64,000 nt of DNA from Pocillopora verrucosa (Eukaryota > Cnidaria > Anthozoa > Scleractinia > Pocilloporidae): contig NC_089316.1 of NCBI RefSeq assembly GCF_036669915.1, forward strand, positions 26,672,825-26,736,824, read 5' to 3'. Position 1 is the first letter of the stretch. Each line of letters starts with the position of its first letter. The notes under the pieces are model-generated. The model ran no database searches, was not told where the DNA came from, and saw only the letters and a program-made list of their open reading frames with translations. Shown piece after piece: positions 31,201 to 41,800 of this stretch. A program made the translations under genes and the position numbers.

Positions 31201-32663
31201 TGCTCAACTTGGGTGTATTTTTCCAAGTTCGCGAGAACATCCTGACTTAACTGCGCTTCTTTGTCATCGTGTTGTCTCTTTTGCCGCTCCAATTCATCAA
31301 CCTTTCCTTGCAATTCGTGTAGATGCAGCTTCATTTTAGAAATTGCGCTTCCTTGTGCTTCAGTAGTCGTTTCTGAGCTCAAACGATCAATCTCCCGATC
31401 TGCGTTTTCTTTCTGTAGTCTTTCGTTTTCTATCTTCAGCGACCTCTCTTCGCCTCGAACAGCGGCCAGTTCTCTTTTCAGCTCTTCGATCGCTTTTATG
31501 AATCCTTGTTTCTCCTTGCACACAGATTCAAGGAAACGTTCTTTGTCGTTCAACTTATCTCTGTAACTTTCGCACTTTTCTCGTAGCACCAAAATGCCTT
31601 TCTCCAGTTCAGGCAAGTTTGCTTTGGAATTTGCGTCGCTTATGCAACGCTGTAAATACAAACGCTCTTGCTCCGAGCTACTAAGCTTTTCTCTCAAAGT
31701 GTTTATTTGCTCCTCGCTAAACTGCAATTCTTGCTGTAATTTTGTATTATCTCGCTCTGAATTCAAACGTGTTGCATTCACCCTCAAAATTTCGTCTTGA
31801 AGTGTTTTCATATCTTCATGTAAACCTTTGTTTTCAGCTTCCAAGCGATTAAGCTTTTTATCTTTAGAGCTCATGTCTTTGTTATAAGACTCGCAAAGCT
31901 TTTCCTGAAGAGCGACTTTTCTTTCAAGTCTAGCATAATCATTTGATTCGTATTTACGAAGCATTTCCCTTAAACGAGAATTTTCTTTCATGAGTGTTTC
32001 GCTAAGGTCATCATGCTCAACGTAACCAGGTTTTATTCGATAACCACGGAGTCCATTTTCACGTGGGCGAGAATTACCCGTCGCTTTTAGTAGCATATTC
32101 TCTCGTTTTAATGTATCCACATCCGTTTCAAGTGTTTGTTTAGCAGCTTTCAGCCGCTCGATTAAAGCATCCTTCTCTGCTTCTTCTTCACGATGTTGCT
32201 GGCAAGATTCTTGATGCCTTAAAAGCTGCGCGTGCATAATTTCAAAGCTAGAGATTAAATCTTCTTTCTGGGCTTCCATTTGTTCAAAATAGGACAACAG
32301 TGACATTTTTAGATCGTCCTCTAATTTCGATACTTGAAGACCCAGCACCCTCACCAGACTATCACGCGCCCCTCGTGATTTATCACCTTCTATAAAATCT
32401 GTACTTTCGTGCGGGCTAAGATCCAAATTTGGCGATTCCATTCCTACTCCAGAACTTGCTCCCTCGTCGCTGTCTTGCCTGAGCTCTCGGTAACCATCCC
32501 ATTCACTTTCTCCGTTCATTGTGGATGATTCACCGTTCGATATACCATGGAAATTCTCCGAGTCGCTTTTCGGATCCGTAAGCGCCCTTAATTTGTTCAG
32601 GGTTTCCTTTGCTAGTTCGAGCTGTTCGTGAATCTGTTCTTTTTCCTGTGCGTAATTTGCCAT
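25224..32663 (-). CDS. P1: giant single-exon coiled-coil protein, 2479 aa, family not recognised
   Basis: One uninterrupted 7.4-kb reading frame from MANYAQEKEQIHEQL to LIAAFDKK. Residues 1-100 are low-complexity and acidic. Residues 103-190 form a block shared with P2 (DLISSFEIMHAQLLRHQ; LIERLKAAKQTLETDVDTLK). From there to about residue 1860 it is almost continuous Glu/Lys/Gln/Leu heptad coiled coil, broken near residues 640-680 by a Pro/Ser loop (MRSPQKEGAAKDSWPFNPT) and near 800-870 by an acidic loop. A 105-residue tandem duplication lies at about 29075-29715. The last 620 residues are disordered: basic Ser-rich sites (RRKSADNLSEY, RSRDSSVDSLRSTQSMF), an acidic 33-residue repeat (26270-26700), DPL and DPF tripeptides, and a Lys-rich end. 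No motor, kinase or membrane segment is seen. A cytoskeletal, Golgi or centrosomal scaffold is plausible, but no function can be assigned. Confidence 0.9.
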   Translation of the reverse strand: MANYAQEKEQIHEQLELAKETLNKLRALTDPKSDSENFHGISNGESSTMNGESEWDGYRELRQDSDEGASSGVGMESPNLDLSPHESTDFIEGDKSRGARDSLVRVLGLQVSKLEDDLKMSLLSYFEQMEAQKEDLISSFEIMHAQLLRHQESCQQHREEEAEKDALIERLKAAKQTLETDVDTLKRENMLLKATGNSRPRENGLRGYRIKPGYVEHDDLSETLMKENSRLREMLRKYESNDYARLERKVALQEKLCESYNKDMSSKDKKLNRLEAENKGLHEDMKTLQDEILRVNATRLNSERDNTKLQQELQFSEEQINTLREKLSSSEQERLYLQRCISDANSKANLPELEKGILVLREKCESYRDKLNDKERFLESVCKEKQGFIKAIEELKRELAAVRGEERSLKIENERLQKENADREIDRLSSETTTEAQGSAISKMKLHLHELQGKVDELERQKRQHDDKEAQLSQDVLANLEKYTQVEQQLYLAKKELAQVRGFYESSEEKKRDLLAEAERSKEKISILERRVQSKKVNEEDEQRVSDIEKDVQELNLENQRLKEDYETSKTEIEELEEALQSAREQNSLQRMRLDAHETLMKRKDERIKELQNELLELHNQMDALTDEILGKNRQMEGLRMAKMLLDQELDLLKSGKLPMRSPQKEGAAKDSWPFNPTAGPASPDSGFSDLEREKAIDKLRREILIQNKFHPQQPVLFEENVATNEDSKTKAALALEARRLKETEKRLADVLAENEELKDREEEARSLQLQIDSKLRKMMEENKELREKEKVLAQALKENHNIKSRVENRVEQNNPQQEKLEDILLFVDEPIETAILQPVVEAGLENDVECLESEPDGTLINFADEQDGPSMKPVIEGVDEIQTNERELEDKVRDYEICLAKMAEDKEQLLSELSKTQEDLKIMEKNCISVQENKDNFQKIMQEELFAKDEEVAKLQKELSALCNEREDLKSFVNSSKETGSHVEEELLRAQKIILDFERNQGLSREREQSLQELLHKSEDSNANLQVQLSEAQKQCRNADQDAKNLQQQILHLQRGSVELEQEVNDLQKMLSEVTEKERAVSEQLEKCSDAQEKLQRAQEVIVELERQQEISRNTEETLKANLNQSEESYANLQVQVGEKGREYQSMEQEATALLQEISLLQEGSAELEREVNELREKMAEGEENEQKASESLRNLQIENEHLQEQLVKAKNSLETSLLENKDEILALKEDIREKENQIEQLQDELNLSEQRYSEIKSLSSNNQTEISDLHAELIETKEQFYTVSQEKGRLIHNLKDVEHTIAEQDEKIQALELERKENKKIISEKENKVEDLVDKLEDYESENSKLGAENERLREKLEEAAETQSEMERLLAESKGETKEFEQQLSAAHESITDLETAFERGEDKNAQIGENLREAKERIAKLEMQLDESQRESREFERDYNDAEKDLEKARASLDSSKEKIAVLEKKLRAAEESIAELEMARDNGLSNEQFLQQKFANAKEKIDKTEAENNDLKERLTKMERKFNDSLSKQQTLADKKEELEKTTNEIRHELEYEREKRLTLKQKLETRDRDNEVIQRKVNLLEKSKAENEDIQHRDMEEKNKLREELSRTKKMLSELEATRENQEENINEMEDSLREMRGKTASLEQRLEDATRDNADLHEELEELNRKLKYSKEENLELEKRWQKQKEISDEFRNNLAEREESALNSNYNRDAAERALQSVKKDLARKEAKLKMQKEHIDDLENESEKVNKKLRETELSYKKVNIENERLSKELADTKAKLAKLEAMYKEKANLPTDSEVAVARVSELQSNPERADKLIRDWSDKLSTAQIKVTDLENELLKDIKKHEIRVQRTSMGGKDWRRKSADNLSEYGRPSRARQRPNRSRDSSVDSLRSTQSMFDFFDESSVLNEDRAPSNLSREDMPVESDNESTIGIPVVNVIPCDSVTADKVKTNTPKQERSQKLDDDSREVSGVQFNKPVRVDTPDTPATEDIIDIIEPHIDFTSPVLENSLGKQTTSLGMTEDLFDITRDLPDFHTDYSHADMTETPSEKQTAEDFADDLIDGNNSYIDYQRSAVTESPPSRATLTHTADDGLDLGVDDAVTSQIDYEPSQEYQQPLLIKPPSDDLFQFESQASYTSTLTNVTDLTLQSPSPPVFPEQTLLVSFDPLDLPQPQSQDKNDEEILDPFEELMRMRENQQNVDGKATGINDNGDVFFDVTDDLQSDDADVTTNDDVDSVDVDITHVKPNNNSYTNHKTLGDVINSPKESAPGPFNTKDTKVDGGQPSNLPIGIGDINHVTRAKGNVVNSQEIAEPGPVPQPRKFKDKLKPALFPRGSKKQKKEITEAPQYSVMIMVDDVIVPAPSDKNSSSTREEKTKKKRKAMTANIEQGDEIFKSPSEIRRELEEASKGGQLKQTTSKQNERKQKQKVTEKKSNQYHIEEKKKEVVLEKGEAEDQDEAMGKGRLQKLIAAFDKK

Positions 32664-32709
32664 GTATTCAATCAGTCGAAAATAATCCAGCGTTAATAGT
32701 CGCTTTTAA

Positions 32710-32731
32710 GTCGCGGCAAGCATGCCGCGAC
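32710..32731. promoter_or_regulatory. Perfect GC-rich hairpin upstream of the P1 start
   Basis: GTCGCGGCA / TGCCGCGAC, a 9-bp perfect stem with an AGCA loop, 46 bp upstream of the P1 ATG. If transcribed it lies in the 5' leader and could affect scanning; alternatively it is a palindromic DNA site. Confidence 0.5.
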
Positions 32732-34099
32732 GACTTTTGAAGCTAAAATAAACCATGTACGTTACTGGAGGATCCTCATGAGATAAAGACGCTTTTGTAT
32801 TGACTTTCTGCCTCTTCACGTTATAGATAGGACTCCTTCTTTGCAACACTCTCCAGGTTCGCTAACGAACGTAGCTTATTTTTATGCGTGATGAAAATGC
32901 ACACCGCAAAGTCTGAAACTGAAATTATTACCCGAAGAAATATACTGACTGTTATTCACCGCAAAGTCAAAATTCCCATCGATACATCCCTGACGATAGA
33001 TTTTGGACGTTTAGCACCTGAAGTTGTCTTCAAATTTCTCGGCTCTCGGTGAAACCACAATGTCATGAGTTCTCTATTCGTGAAATTTTGTAAGAGGCCA
33101 TTTAATCAGGAATAAAGCGGCTGATATCTATTATGCAAAAAAGCCATTTGTTGTTATTTCCCGTTTCCTTCTTTTTCTTTGTGATTCGTCAGTTGTGAAG
33201 TTTACGACAGGTGTACGTGTCATTTTCTGAAACTATGGAGACCAGTTTTTTTTTAACTGGCACCAGATTGGCTGATGCATTGTACGACCTGTCATTTAAT
33301 TTTGTGAAAAAAACGAACTTAACTTAGAGTCTAAAATTTCTGACATTTGAATACTGGCCAAATCAATCATTTTCATTGATTTGTTCAAATTTTGGCGCAG
33401 AATATAATCTGATATTGCTGCTGCAAACATTCATACCTGTTATATTGATTCATCAATTTAAGTCGAGCCTGAATAAACAGCTCGCAAATATATCCATTTA
33501 CAATGCACAGGAAAGAAAGCTCAAAACTGGAGCAATATTTTTCAAAACACAACAGCGTCTGTTTAAGATTTATGCACGTATACGATAATTGTTATTGAAT
33601 TTTATCTTTATTTGATTTCTGGAAGTAACATTGGACGAGGATATTTAACAAGAGCACGGCAATTGAATTTGCCTCCGTTGGCAAATTTAGAGCGTTAATG
33701 TATCTCATCGGATTTTTCAGACCTTAATGAAAAAAACTTTTTCGCTCAGAAAACGAAAATTTACATAATTCAAAATCATTGAAACGAAAATTTTTGAAAA
33801 CTTTGACCGTAAAATTCAGTAAAAGAAATTGAAAATTTAGATTCATTTCTTTAAAGTTTTTTGCTTAGTTAAAATGTATTTTGAAAATTGTAGTCAGGTT
33901 GATTTAGAGATAAATTTTAGCATTTAATTAGGCAAATTAGGTTAAGTTTTGTGCGCTAGCGTTTGTCGCAGTTGGCAACCTTCATTAATTTGACTTTTAT
34001 CAACTTCCAACTGATAATATTTTCAACGTTCGTGGTCTTGATTTTTTTTACGGTATGCGCTTTCCCACTCACGTTACCGAAATATTCGTTAAAGGTGTT

Positions 34100-34309
34100 T
34101 TCCTTTAACTCCTATAACTGACCAAGACAGAATTTCTCCCTACAAAATCTATACAATGTCAGACAGAAAGGGGATGAAAATTAAGAATGATATTAATTTA
34201 GGGATTATTAGTTGATCCAATACCAAATTCTCCGAACAAGCATAATAATAATTGAATGGCAGACAGTAAGGAGAGTTAATGATGACATCTTGGGAGTGAA
34301 AGGGTGAAA
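34100..34309. repeat. MITE copy, subtype A1
   Basis: TTTCCTTTAACTCCTATAAC at the left, TGGGAGTGAAAGGGTGAAAG at the right, with TTAGTTGATCCAATACCAAA inside. Confidence 0.75.
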
Positions 34310-34329
34310 GGAAACGTACAATGGTACCT

Positions 34330-34520
34330 GTATTAAGCAGCACAGTAGTAAGCGGTCACCCTGTATTTAGCGGTCTTTTTTAAAAGTCCCAAAATTTTTT
34401 CCCTAAAGTACTCCAATTTTTACTTCCATTTAGGGGTCAAAGTCATCCTTTACTCAGTCCTAACGGTCTGTTTGTACTGTCCGCTACTTGTGTTGTACGG
34501 TCACTAAAAAGCGCAGGTAC
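34330..34520. repeat. Unclassified interspersed-repeat-like segment
   Basis: Contains GTATTAAGCAGCACAGTAGT, AAGCGGTCACCCTGTATTTA and related near-repeats of AAGCGGTCA. I recall similar 'TTAAGCGG' repeats in cnidarian DNA but cannot classify it. Confidence 0.3.
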
Positions 34521-35856
34521 TCAAATAAAATTAAGAATAATCTTTCAAGTACAATTTAATCCACGATTCTCTCCCAAAATCAATGTTAGTAGTATTTATG
34601 AGTGAATTTTTGTAAATTAAGTGGTCAATTATGGCAAACAAAATGCGTTTTTCATCGCTTTTTTTTTTACTCCTATTCTGTACAACCTGTAATCTGCGTC
34701 AACCTTTAGTAAGCAGTCATTGCGTCGTTCCCTGTGGGTGACCTCTGGACACAGGTTCGACTGTCTAATGATTCACGAGGTGCCAAGCTAAACTGGATGA
34801 TTCATTAACGGGCAAAACAAGACCACACATTTTATTAATGTCTTTTTTATCAAGGAATAGATACTCATTGAAACGATCTTGGTTGACCTGAAGCCATACA
34901 AAATCTTATAAGAAAACCAAATTCGACTGAATTTAAATATAATTCTATGAAGACTTAAAACGTGCGTTAAGCATTCTCCTGAAGTCATATGAGTAATTCC
35001 CTATAATACCCCTCACGTTTAATAACGGCTTTTGAATCATTTGAAAAAAAAATGTAACTTAAACGTGTATCTCTCGATTGACGAGTTACAATACTACCAA
35101 CACCTGTAGTACTAAGATAAATGCAGTGACACTCTTAATACAAAGTGTTACAACTTAAAACCTAGCTTTTTCAAAAATCATTTCCATAGAGATTTACACG
35201 GTAGAAAAGCTACATATATATGCCACATGGTACGTTCTGGCAGATGAAGACTCCTAAGAGAACCCTTTTTTCATTAATCATTAACATAAAATAACAATTG
35301 CCTAATACAAAGAATGTATGATTTAGAAAATTTTTCCTAAGAAAAGCACGTAGGCTTTCATATCAGTAAATTGACCATTGATTGTGTTTAAAATATCTTA
35401 AGCGACAAAAATTAAATCTTAAAAACGCGCTTCCGAGAAAAGGTATCTAAATGCAAAGAGTACACAGCATCATGGGGCACAAAATCACACTTACATAACA
35501 AAGCAAAGTACAGCAAAGTTTGAAATGGTCACAGCCATCCCAACGCTTGCGTCACAGTTATCCCAATAAAGTGGGATAACACTCAAGACGTCTAAGAACA
35601 TCAGATCTTAAAACGTCCAGTATCTGCCAGAGAATCTAACAATGGCCACAGTCATCTCAAAGCTTGAGACCATTATCCCAACAAATTGTGATCAGAATAT
35701 TGTTACTTCTAAACGTTTAAGAACATCAGAATCTTAAACCTTTCATTTTCTCCAAAATCCTCCAAAAAATGGTCAAAGTCACCCCACTGTCGCAGTCACA
35801 GTCCTAGTCATCCCAATCTCCATAATAACCCTAAAACTTCCAAGATCACTAGGATC

Positions 35857-38800
35857 TTAATACTTCCATCTTCTTCTTGGCTCTCTCCTGCTTTCAATTT
35901 GTGCAATCTCATATCCCCCGTCCTCCTCTTCCTCGAGAGCAAATTCCACAGGTCCATACTTCCGGTCCCTATACACCTGAAAAGATGAGGCACGTCCGGT
36001 GGACCATGATGCATTTGGTGCATTTTTCGCTTCTTGTTCAATATCAATTTCCAGTTCAGTCGTTTCGTGACGTTCTTGGACGTCGATGTCGAGTGTAGTT
36101 GTTTGTGTCTTTATTTCGAGTTCTGTAATAGTGGTCTGTGGAGTAAAACTGTATTCCGAAGTTCTTTGAGGTCTGGCGTCAAATTGAGTTCTTGAGGTCG
36201 GTGGCGCAGAGCTGTATTCAGTTGTTGTCTGCGGAGTTACGTATGACTCTTCTGTTTGTGGTGTAAAGCTGTATTCAAATGTCCTCTGTGGTGCCACATT
36301 GATGTCCAGTGTTGTAACCTGTGGTTTCACATCAATGTCCAGAGTCGTTGTCTGCTGAGGCCTTTCCGTGACATCGACACGAAGCGTGGATGTTTCTGTT
36401 TGGTCATCAGACAATTCAAAGTCTTCCAGTTGTCTCTTACACTGCTCATATGCTCTGTGGCTTAGAATCAAGTCATCTTGCAAGCTCTGAATCTCGCGCT
36501 CGAGCTCGTCAATCCGGTCTTGCAGGTTTTTAACCTCATTGGCCTTGCGCTCTCGGTTCAGCTCAAGTAACTTGCACTTTCGTCTTTGATCTCCAAGTTC
36601 TCCCTCCAGTCTCTCAAGTCGACCCTGTTTGGCGATGATGTCATCGTTCGCATCGTCCAGTTTCCTCTGAGCATTTTGCAGCTCAATTTCCATTTTTCTT
36701 ATTTCAAAACGCATGCCGCTGACTTCCTCAGAGATTTTCTGTTTTTCCATTGCTCTGGAATCGAACTCCCTTTCGACGATCAAAAGCCGATCCTGAGCCG
36801 TTTTCAATTCGTACTCCAAACGACGTTTTTCCTCTTCTAAGTAACTATTAGACTCTTCAAACCTTTGCAACTTGTTCTTACAGTCATTAAGATCAAATTC
36901 CAGATTCTGCTTCTCTTGGACCAAGGTTTGTTTCTCGATCAGGAATATACTGCGTTCCTCTTCAATCCTGGTGTACTTCTCTTTGATCACTGTGTATTCG
37001 TAGAAGAATTCCTCCCTTTCGCGTCTCACTTTTCCTACATCCTCGGTTATTTCAGCTTTGGATGCTATATCAGCCATCAGTCTTTCTATTTCTCGCGTCA
37101 GTTCTCTATTCTCTTTAGTGAGACTTATCTTTTCGCTTTGGAAAGTCTTGATTTCGTCTTGTAGCGTCGATCTCTCTCTTTCCCATGCCTCCAGATCTCG
37201 TTCTCTAGTTCCAGCCTCCCGCTGTAATTTCTCTAGCTCTCGTTTCACCCGCCAAAGTTCCTCTTGAACTTCAGATCTACTGACTTTAAGGGTGTTTAAT
37301 TTCTTCCTTAAAGCTGCTCTTTTCATTTTCAAATGAGTCATATTCGTATTTACTCATTGACATCTCTCGTTTAAGGTGGTCAATCTCGAGTTTGCCGCTT
37401 GTATTTCCTCTTGAGCCTACCATTTTCCTCATCACAATGACCTTTTTCTGTCTTCATAACGGAAAACCTTTCCTTGATATTCTCATAATCATCTTTATTA
37501 GACGAAGTTCTTCATCGGCGCGTGATTTTTCTTTCCTCAAGTTAAAAGCTTCTTCTCTATAATTCTTCCTTTCCTCGTCCCAGCTGTCCTTGTTTTCCCG
37601 GGTATACACCAGCTCTCTCTTCAAGGTGGACACTTCAAAATAAGAGAACTTATTTGAGCGTTGAGATCGCTGTTGAGGCTTTCTTTCTCAAACACTACTC
37701 GTTGATGGTCATCGACTGCCCGGTCATACTCGAAAGTTTTAGCCGATAATTCAGATTCGCTCTTATGTAGCCTCTCGAGAGTTTCTTCTAGTTCATCTCG
37801 TAAACGATTCGTTTCTAAAATTGATTTATTGCTGCGATCATTCAGCTGCTCTTGCAAGTAATCCACTTCTTTGGTCTTTTCATCCAGTAGCCTCCGAATA
37901 CGAAATAACTCCTCACTTTTTGCTTGTTGTTCATCAGAGATTTCTTTCTTCTCTTGCACGATACGTTGGTAGGTCACTTCTAACTCTGCATACCTGGTCT
38001 CGACAGAATGCAGCTTCTCTTCAAGGAAAGCTTTCTCCTCAATGCCAACAGAGGCATTACTAAGTTGTGTAACTTCATGACGCGAGACAAGGAAAAGCTC
38101 ATTTTCAAGAGTGCTAATTTTTTCTCTGCATCCTCCAAACCTGACTGAAGTCTTTTGTTGTCGTCTTGAGAACGATCGTACATACTTTCCGTGGTAGAGA
38201 GTTTTCGGTGTAAATCCAGAAGTTCGTCTTGAAGATTAAGCGCTCCGTCTTTAGTACCATCCATTGCATCTCCTTGCTCCTGTAGTCTTCTCTTTAATTT
38301 GCTATTTCATCTGGAATGATTCTTTTTCTTGGTGACAATGTTGATGTGCCATCACCATTTCTGATGCTTTCTTGTGTGTTTCCAACAGCTCTCTTGAAGG
38401 CCGAGTTTCTCGTCTTCGCTTTCTTTACAAAACCTTTCGAGCTCACGGTATTTATCAGTGCTGGTTTGGAGTTCATTCCTTAAGCTTCGGATGTCCTGTT
38501 GCACTGGATTCTCGATCGGTGCTGCCCGAAAAGCGCCCATCAACAAGACTTTCCTCACTGAGTCATTCTTGGTCTTTAAAAGTTTGTACTTCCTTCTCTG
38601 CCATCAGCACCTTTCTTCCTCAAGAACTCCATTTCCTGGCTGCAGCCCGAGGGTCTGACTCACTCGATCTATCAATCATCTTGCAGTGTACATACCAGAT
38701 TGTGTGCTGTAATCATCTCATTGCGAACCTTTTCCTTTTCTTCTTCACATAGTTTCAGTAGCCTCTCCTTTTCTACTAGTTCATCCTTGATCACCTCTAG

Positions 38801-41800
38801 CTCATGTTGCATCCCGTTATTTTCTCTCTCATGATCCTCGTTGGATCTTTCTTTGTCCAATAAATCTCTCTTAAGCCTGTCAAGTTCGTCTTCCAGTGTT
38901 TCCCGTTGTCTCCTACATTCCTCTAAAGCGATCGCTTGTTCGTCAAATTCTCGGTTACTGTTCGAGATTTTCCCTTGTAAATCCTTTATTTCTGTCTTCA
39001 GGTTGTTCACATCGTCTTGATCAGTGAAACTAGTGTTCCTTAAATCATCCAGTTCTGATAGTAATTCCTCTTTCTCCCTGATTCCTTCTTGAATTTCACG
39101 CTCCAAGGTTGAGATGCTGTCTCTCAAGATGGTCAGCTCTTTCTCTTGTTCCGTCTTCTCAAGTTGTCCAAATTTGTAAACCTCTTCCGCATTGTTAACT
39201 CTACGTTCTGCCTCTTTGGCCTCTTCTTCCCAACTATTTGCCTTTTCTTTCCACATTTCACAAGTGGCTTCCAACTCATTAATCTTCCCTTGCAAGTCAA
39301 GGACTTCTACTTGTAGGACGTCATTCCTTTCTTCCATGTCTTGCACAACATTTTGTGCATCCTCAAGGAGCCCCTTCTTTGCTTGCAGCTCATAATCTAA
39401 TTCTGTAACCCTCTTGTGCGAGTCAAGAATTTCTTGCTCCAACTCTGTCTCCCTATCGTGAATCCTGTTATAAGAGCATTCCAACAGGGCAAGCTTTTTT
39501 TCCATGTTTGACAACTCTCTGGTAGCGTCGTTTTTCTGGCTTTCGCACAATTCATAACTTGCTTCAAGGGAGACCAGCTTCCTTTCTGCGTCAGTGAAGT
39601 TCCCTTGCAACTTCTCCTTAGCTCGTTTTATTTCTTCGCAAGACACCTCCACGTCGCTTAATCGCTTTTTAGCATTTCCAAGCTCCAGAACGTTTCTGTT
39701 ATTATCCAACCGAAGAGTTTGATAACTTGACTGTAAGTCAGTTAGTTCTTTCCTCACTGCATCCAGTTGTTCCTCAGCCTTAGTTTTCGCTGTCAACATG
39801 TCCTCATGAGTAGTTTTCAATGATCCTAAATCTTTTTCAACTTTGGAGAGCTGACTTTCTAGATCCTCCTTTTCCTTCTTCAGGGAGTCATCCGTCGATC
39901 CAAAATCTACCGAATCTGGGGCAGCAGCCTCGAGGAGCTGAGAATTAAGAACTTCTTTTTCTTTCTGTAGCATCTGGCATACCAGCTGCGCTTCCTGATA
40001 CGACGTTTCCAGGTGCAGTACCTCTGTTCTGAGTCTGTCGTTCTCTATGGTGCTCAACTCAGCGGTAGACTCCACATCTGCCAGGCGCTCTTGACTGACC
40101 TCCAATTGATTCTGCAATTCTTTGTTCTCGTGACTAAGTTTTTCAGAAGTCAATTTTAAACTTGTGAGATCTCTTCGAAGATCATGGACTTCATTTTCAA
40201 GGCTCCTCTTAGATGATTGAAGATTCTCAATAACCTTGGTTTTGTTTTCAGTATCGTTTTGTGTGGTTTCATATTCCTGTTGCTGTTGGGTTAGTTTTCT
40301 TTGATGTTTCACCACCTCTGTCTTCAGATTTTCAATCTTGAATTTTGCGTCTTGAAGTTGGCTTTCAAGCTGTGCTCTGTTTTTAATCTCGCTTTGCAAT
40401 TTACGATCGCTTGTTGTAAATTTATTTCTGTACATGTTAATATCCTGCTGTAGTTGGTTCTTCGCCGTCTGACTTGTCTGGTAAGCCACCTCAAAGTCAG
40501 TTGCTTTCTTGTAAGCAGCCATGAGGTCGTTCTGTTGCTGTGACTCCTTCTCTCGACTTGACGTCAAAGCAGTTTCAAGTTGTGCTACTTTCTGCTCCGC
40601 ATTGAAAAGATCATCGCTAAGGACTTTCATCTTCTCCTTCTCCACACCACCAAAGGCCTCCATTCTGGTAATTTTGTTCTTAGCCACAATGAGTTCTTGA
40701 TCGAGTGCTGTTATCCTTTTGTGAGAATCGATGAACTCTCCTTGAAGCTGTTTGTCTTTTTGTTCTAAATACTCTACAGTGTGTTCCAACTCGTCCACCT
40801 TTCTCTGAAGTGCTTGGACCTCTCCTTGTAAAGAAACCTTTGTTTTTTCATATTCACCGTGCTCAAACACATTTTTGGACAATTTTTTATGAAGTTCAAC
40901 TATTTCCTTGTCCTTTTCTTCCTTTTGAGAAAGAATCGTGTTGTAGTCCGCCTGCAATGTTGTTAGTGAAGTGTTCATGGATGAGATTTCCACAGAAGAT
41001 TTGTCTTTTTCTTGAAGAATTACAGTTACTCTACTTTTCAGGTCTATGCTCTGTTGTTTCACAACTGCCAATTCGCCCTCAAGTTTGCCTTTTTCTCGCT
41101 GAGCGCTATCCAGTGCAATTTTCATCTCGGATGTATCTCGTTTGAGCACATGGTACTCTTCCTTGAGTTTGTCTTTATCTTCAGATATACTCCTGTATCT
41201 TTCCTCTAAGTAGGTGAGCTTTTGCTGCAGTGACATAGCCTTGTGTTCTTGGCCCTCGTGTTCCCTCTGTAAGGCTTGGTATCTCTCTGTGAGATCAGCA
41301 ACGACAGCTTGATTCGACAAAGCCTCCTTCTTCAAATCATCTTTTTCCTTTCTAAGACGTGTTGCAGTGTCCTCCAAGTTGGCTGCACGTGCTTCACATG
41401 CTTCTAATTCCGTCTGCGATTTAGCTATTTCTTCTTGAGTGTGCTTGTGTCTTTCATTCTCGTTACCCAATTCTTCTGTCAAGGATTTTAGCTCTTGTTC
41501 TAGTGTGCTGACCTCTAATTGTAACGAATCAATCTTGTTGTCCTTCTCCTCGTAAGTGTTTTTGTTTGTCTCAAAACCTGTTTCTTTCTCATCAAGGCGC
41601 TGCTGTAAATCAGCGACTATATCTTTACTTTCTTTTGCGCGAGATTGTACATCTTCCAGTTCGTGTCTTACACTCGCCAGATCTTTCAGAGCTCGATACA
41701 ATTCCTCCTGCAGACTGGAAATTTTTTCCTGCTTTTCCACCAGCTCTCTGTTCAACTCATCGCTTTCCTCCTGTGCCGTGGCAAGGCGAAGCTCATACTC

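Larger units (their letters stand above)
32664..35856. other. Intergenic between P1 and P2
   Basis: P1 promoter side on the left and P2 3' flank on the right. Contains one MITE (34100-34309) and an unclassified repeat-like stretch (34330-34520) with AAGCGGTCACCCTGTATTTA and related phrases. The rest is AT-rich, with no convincing gene on either strand. Confidence 0.55.

Noticed and set aside
25396-31800. Many plus-strand open frames of 60-140 codons opposite P1
   Set aside because: They are the antisense shadow of a Glu/Lys-rich coiled coil, which rarely makes stops on the other strand (Ser/Phe/Leu-rich products). No start context, splice sites or domains.
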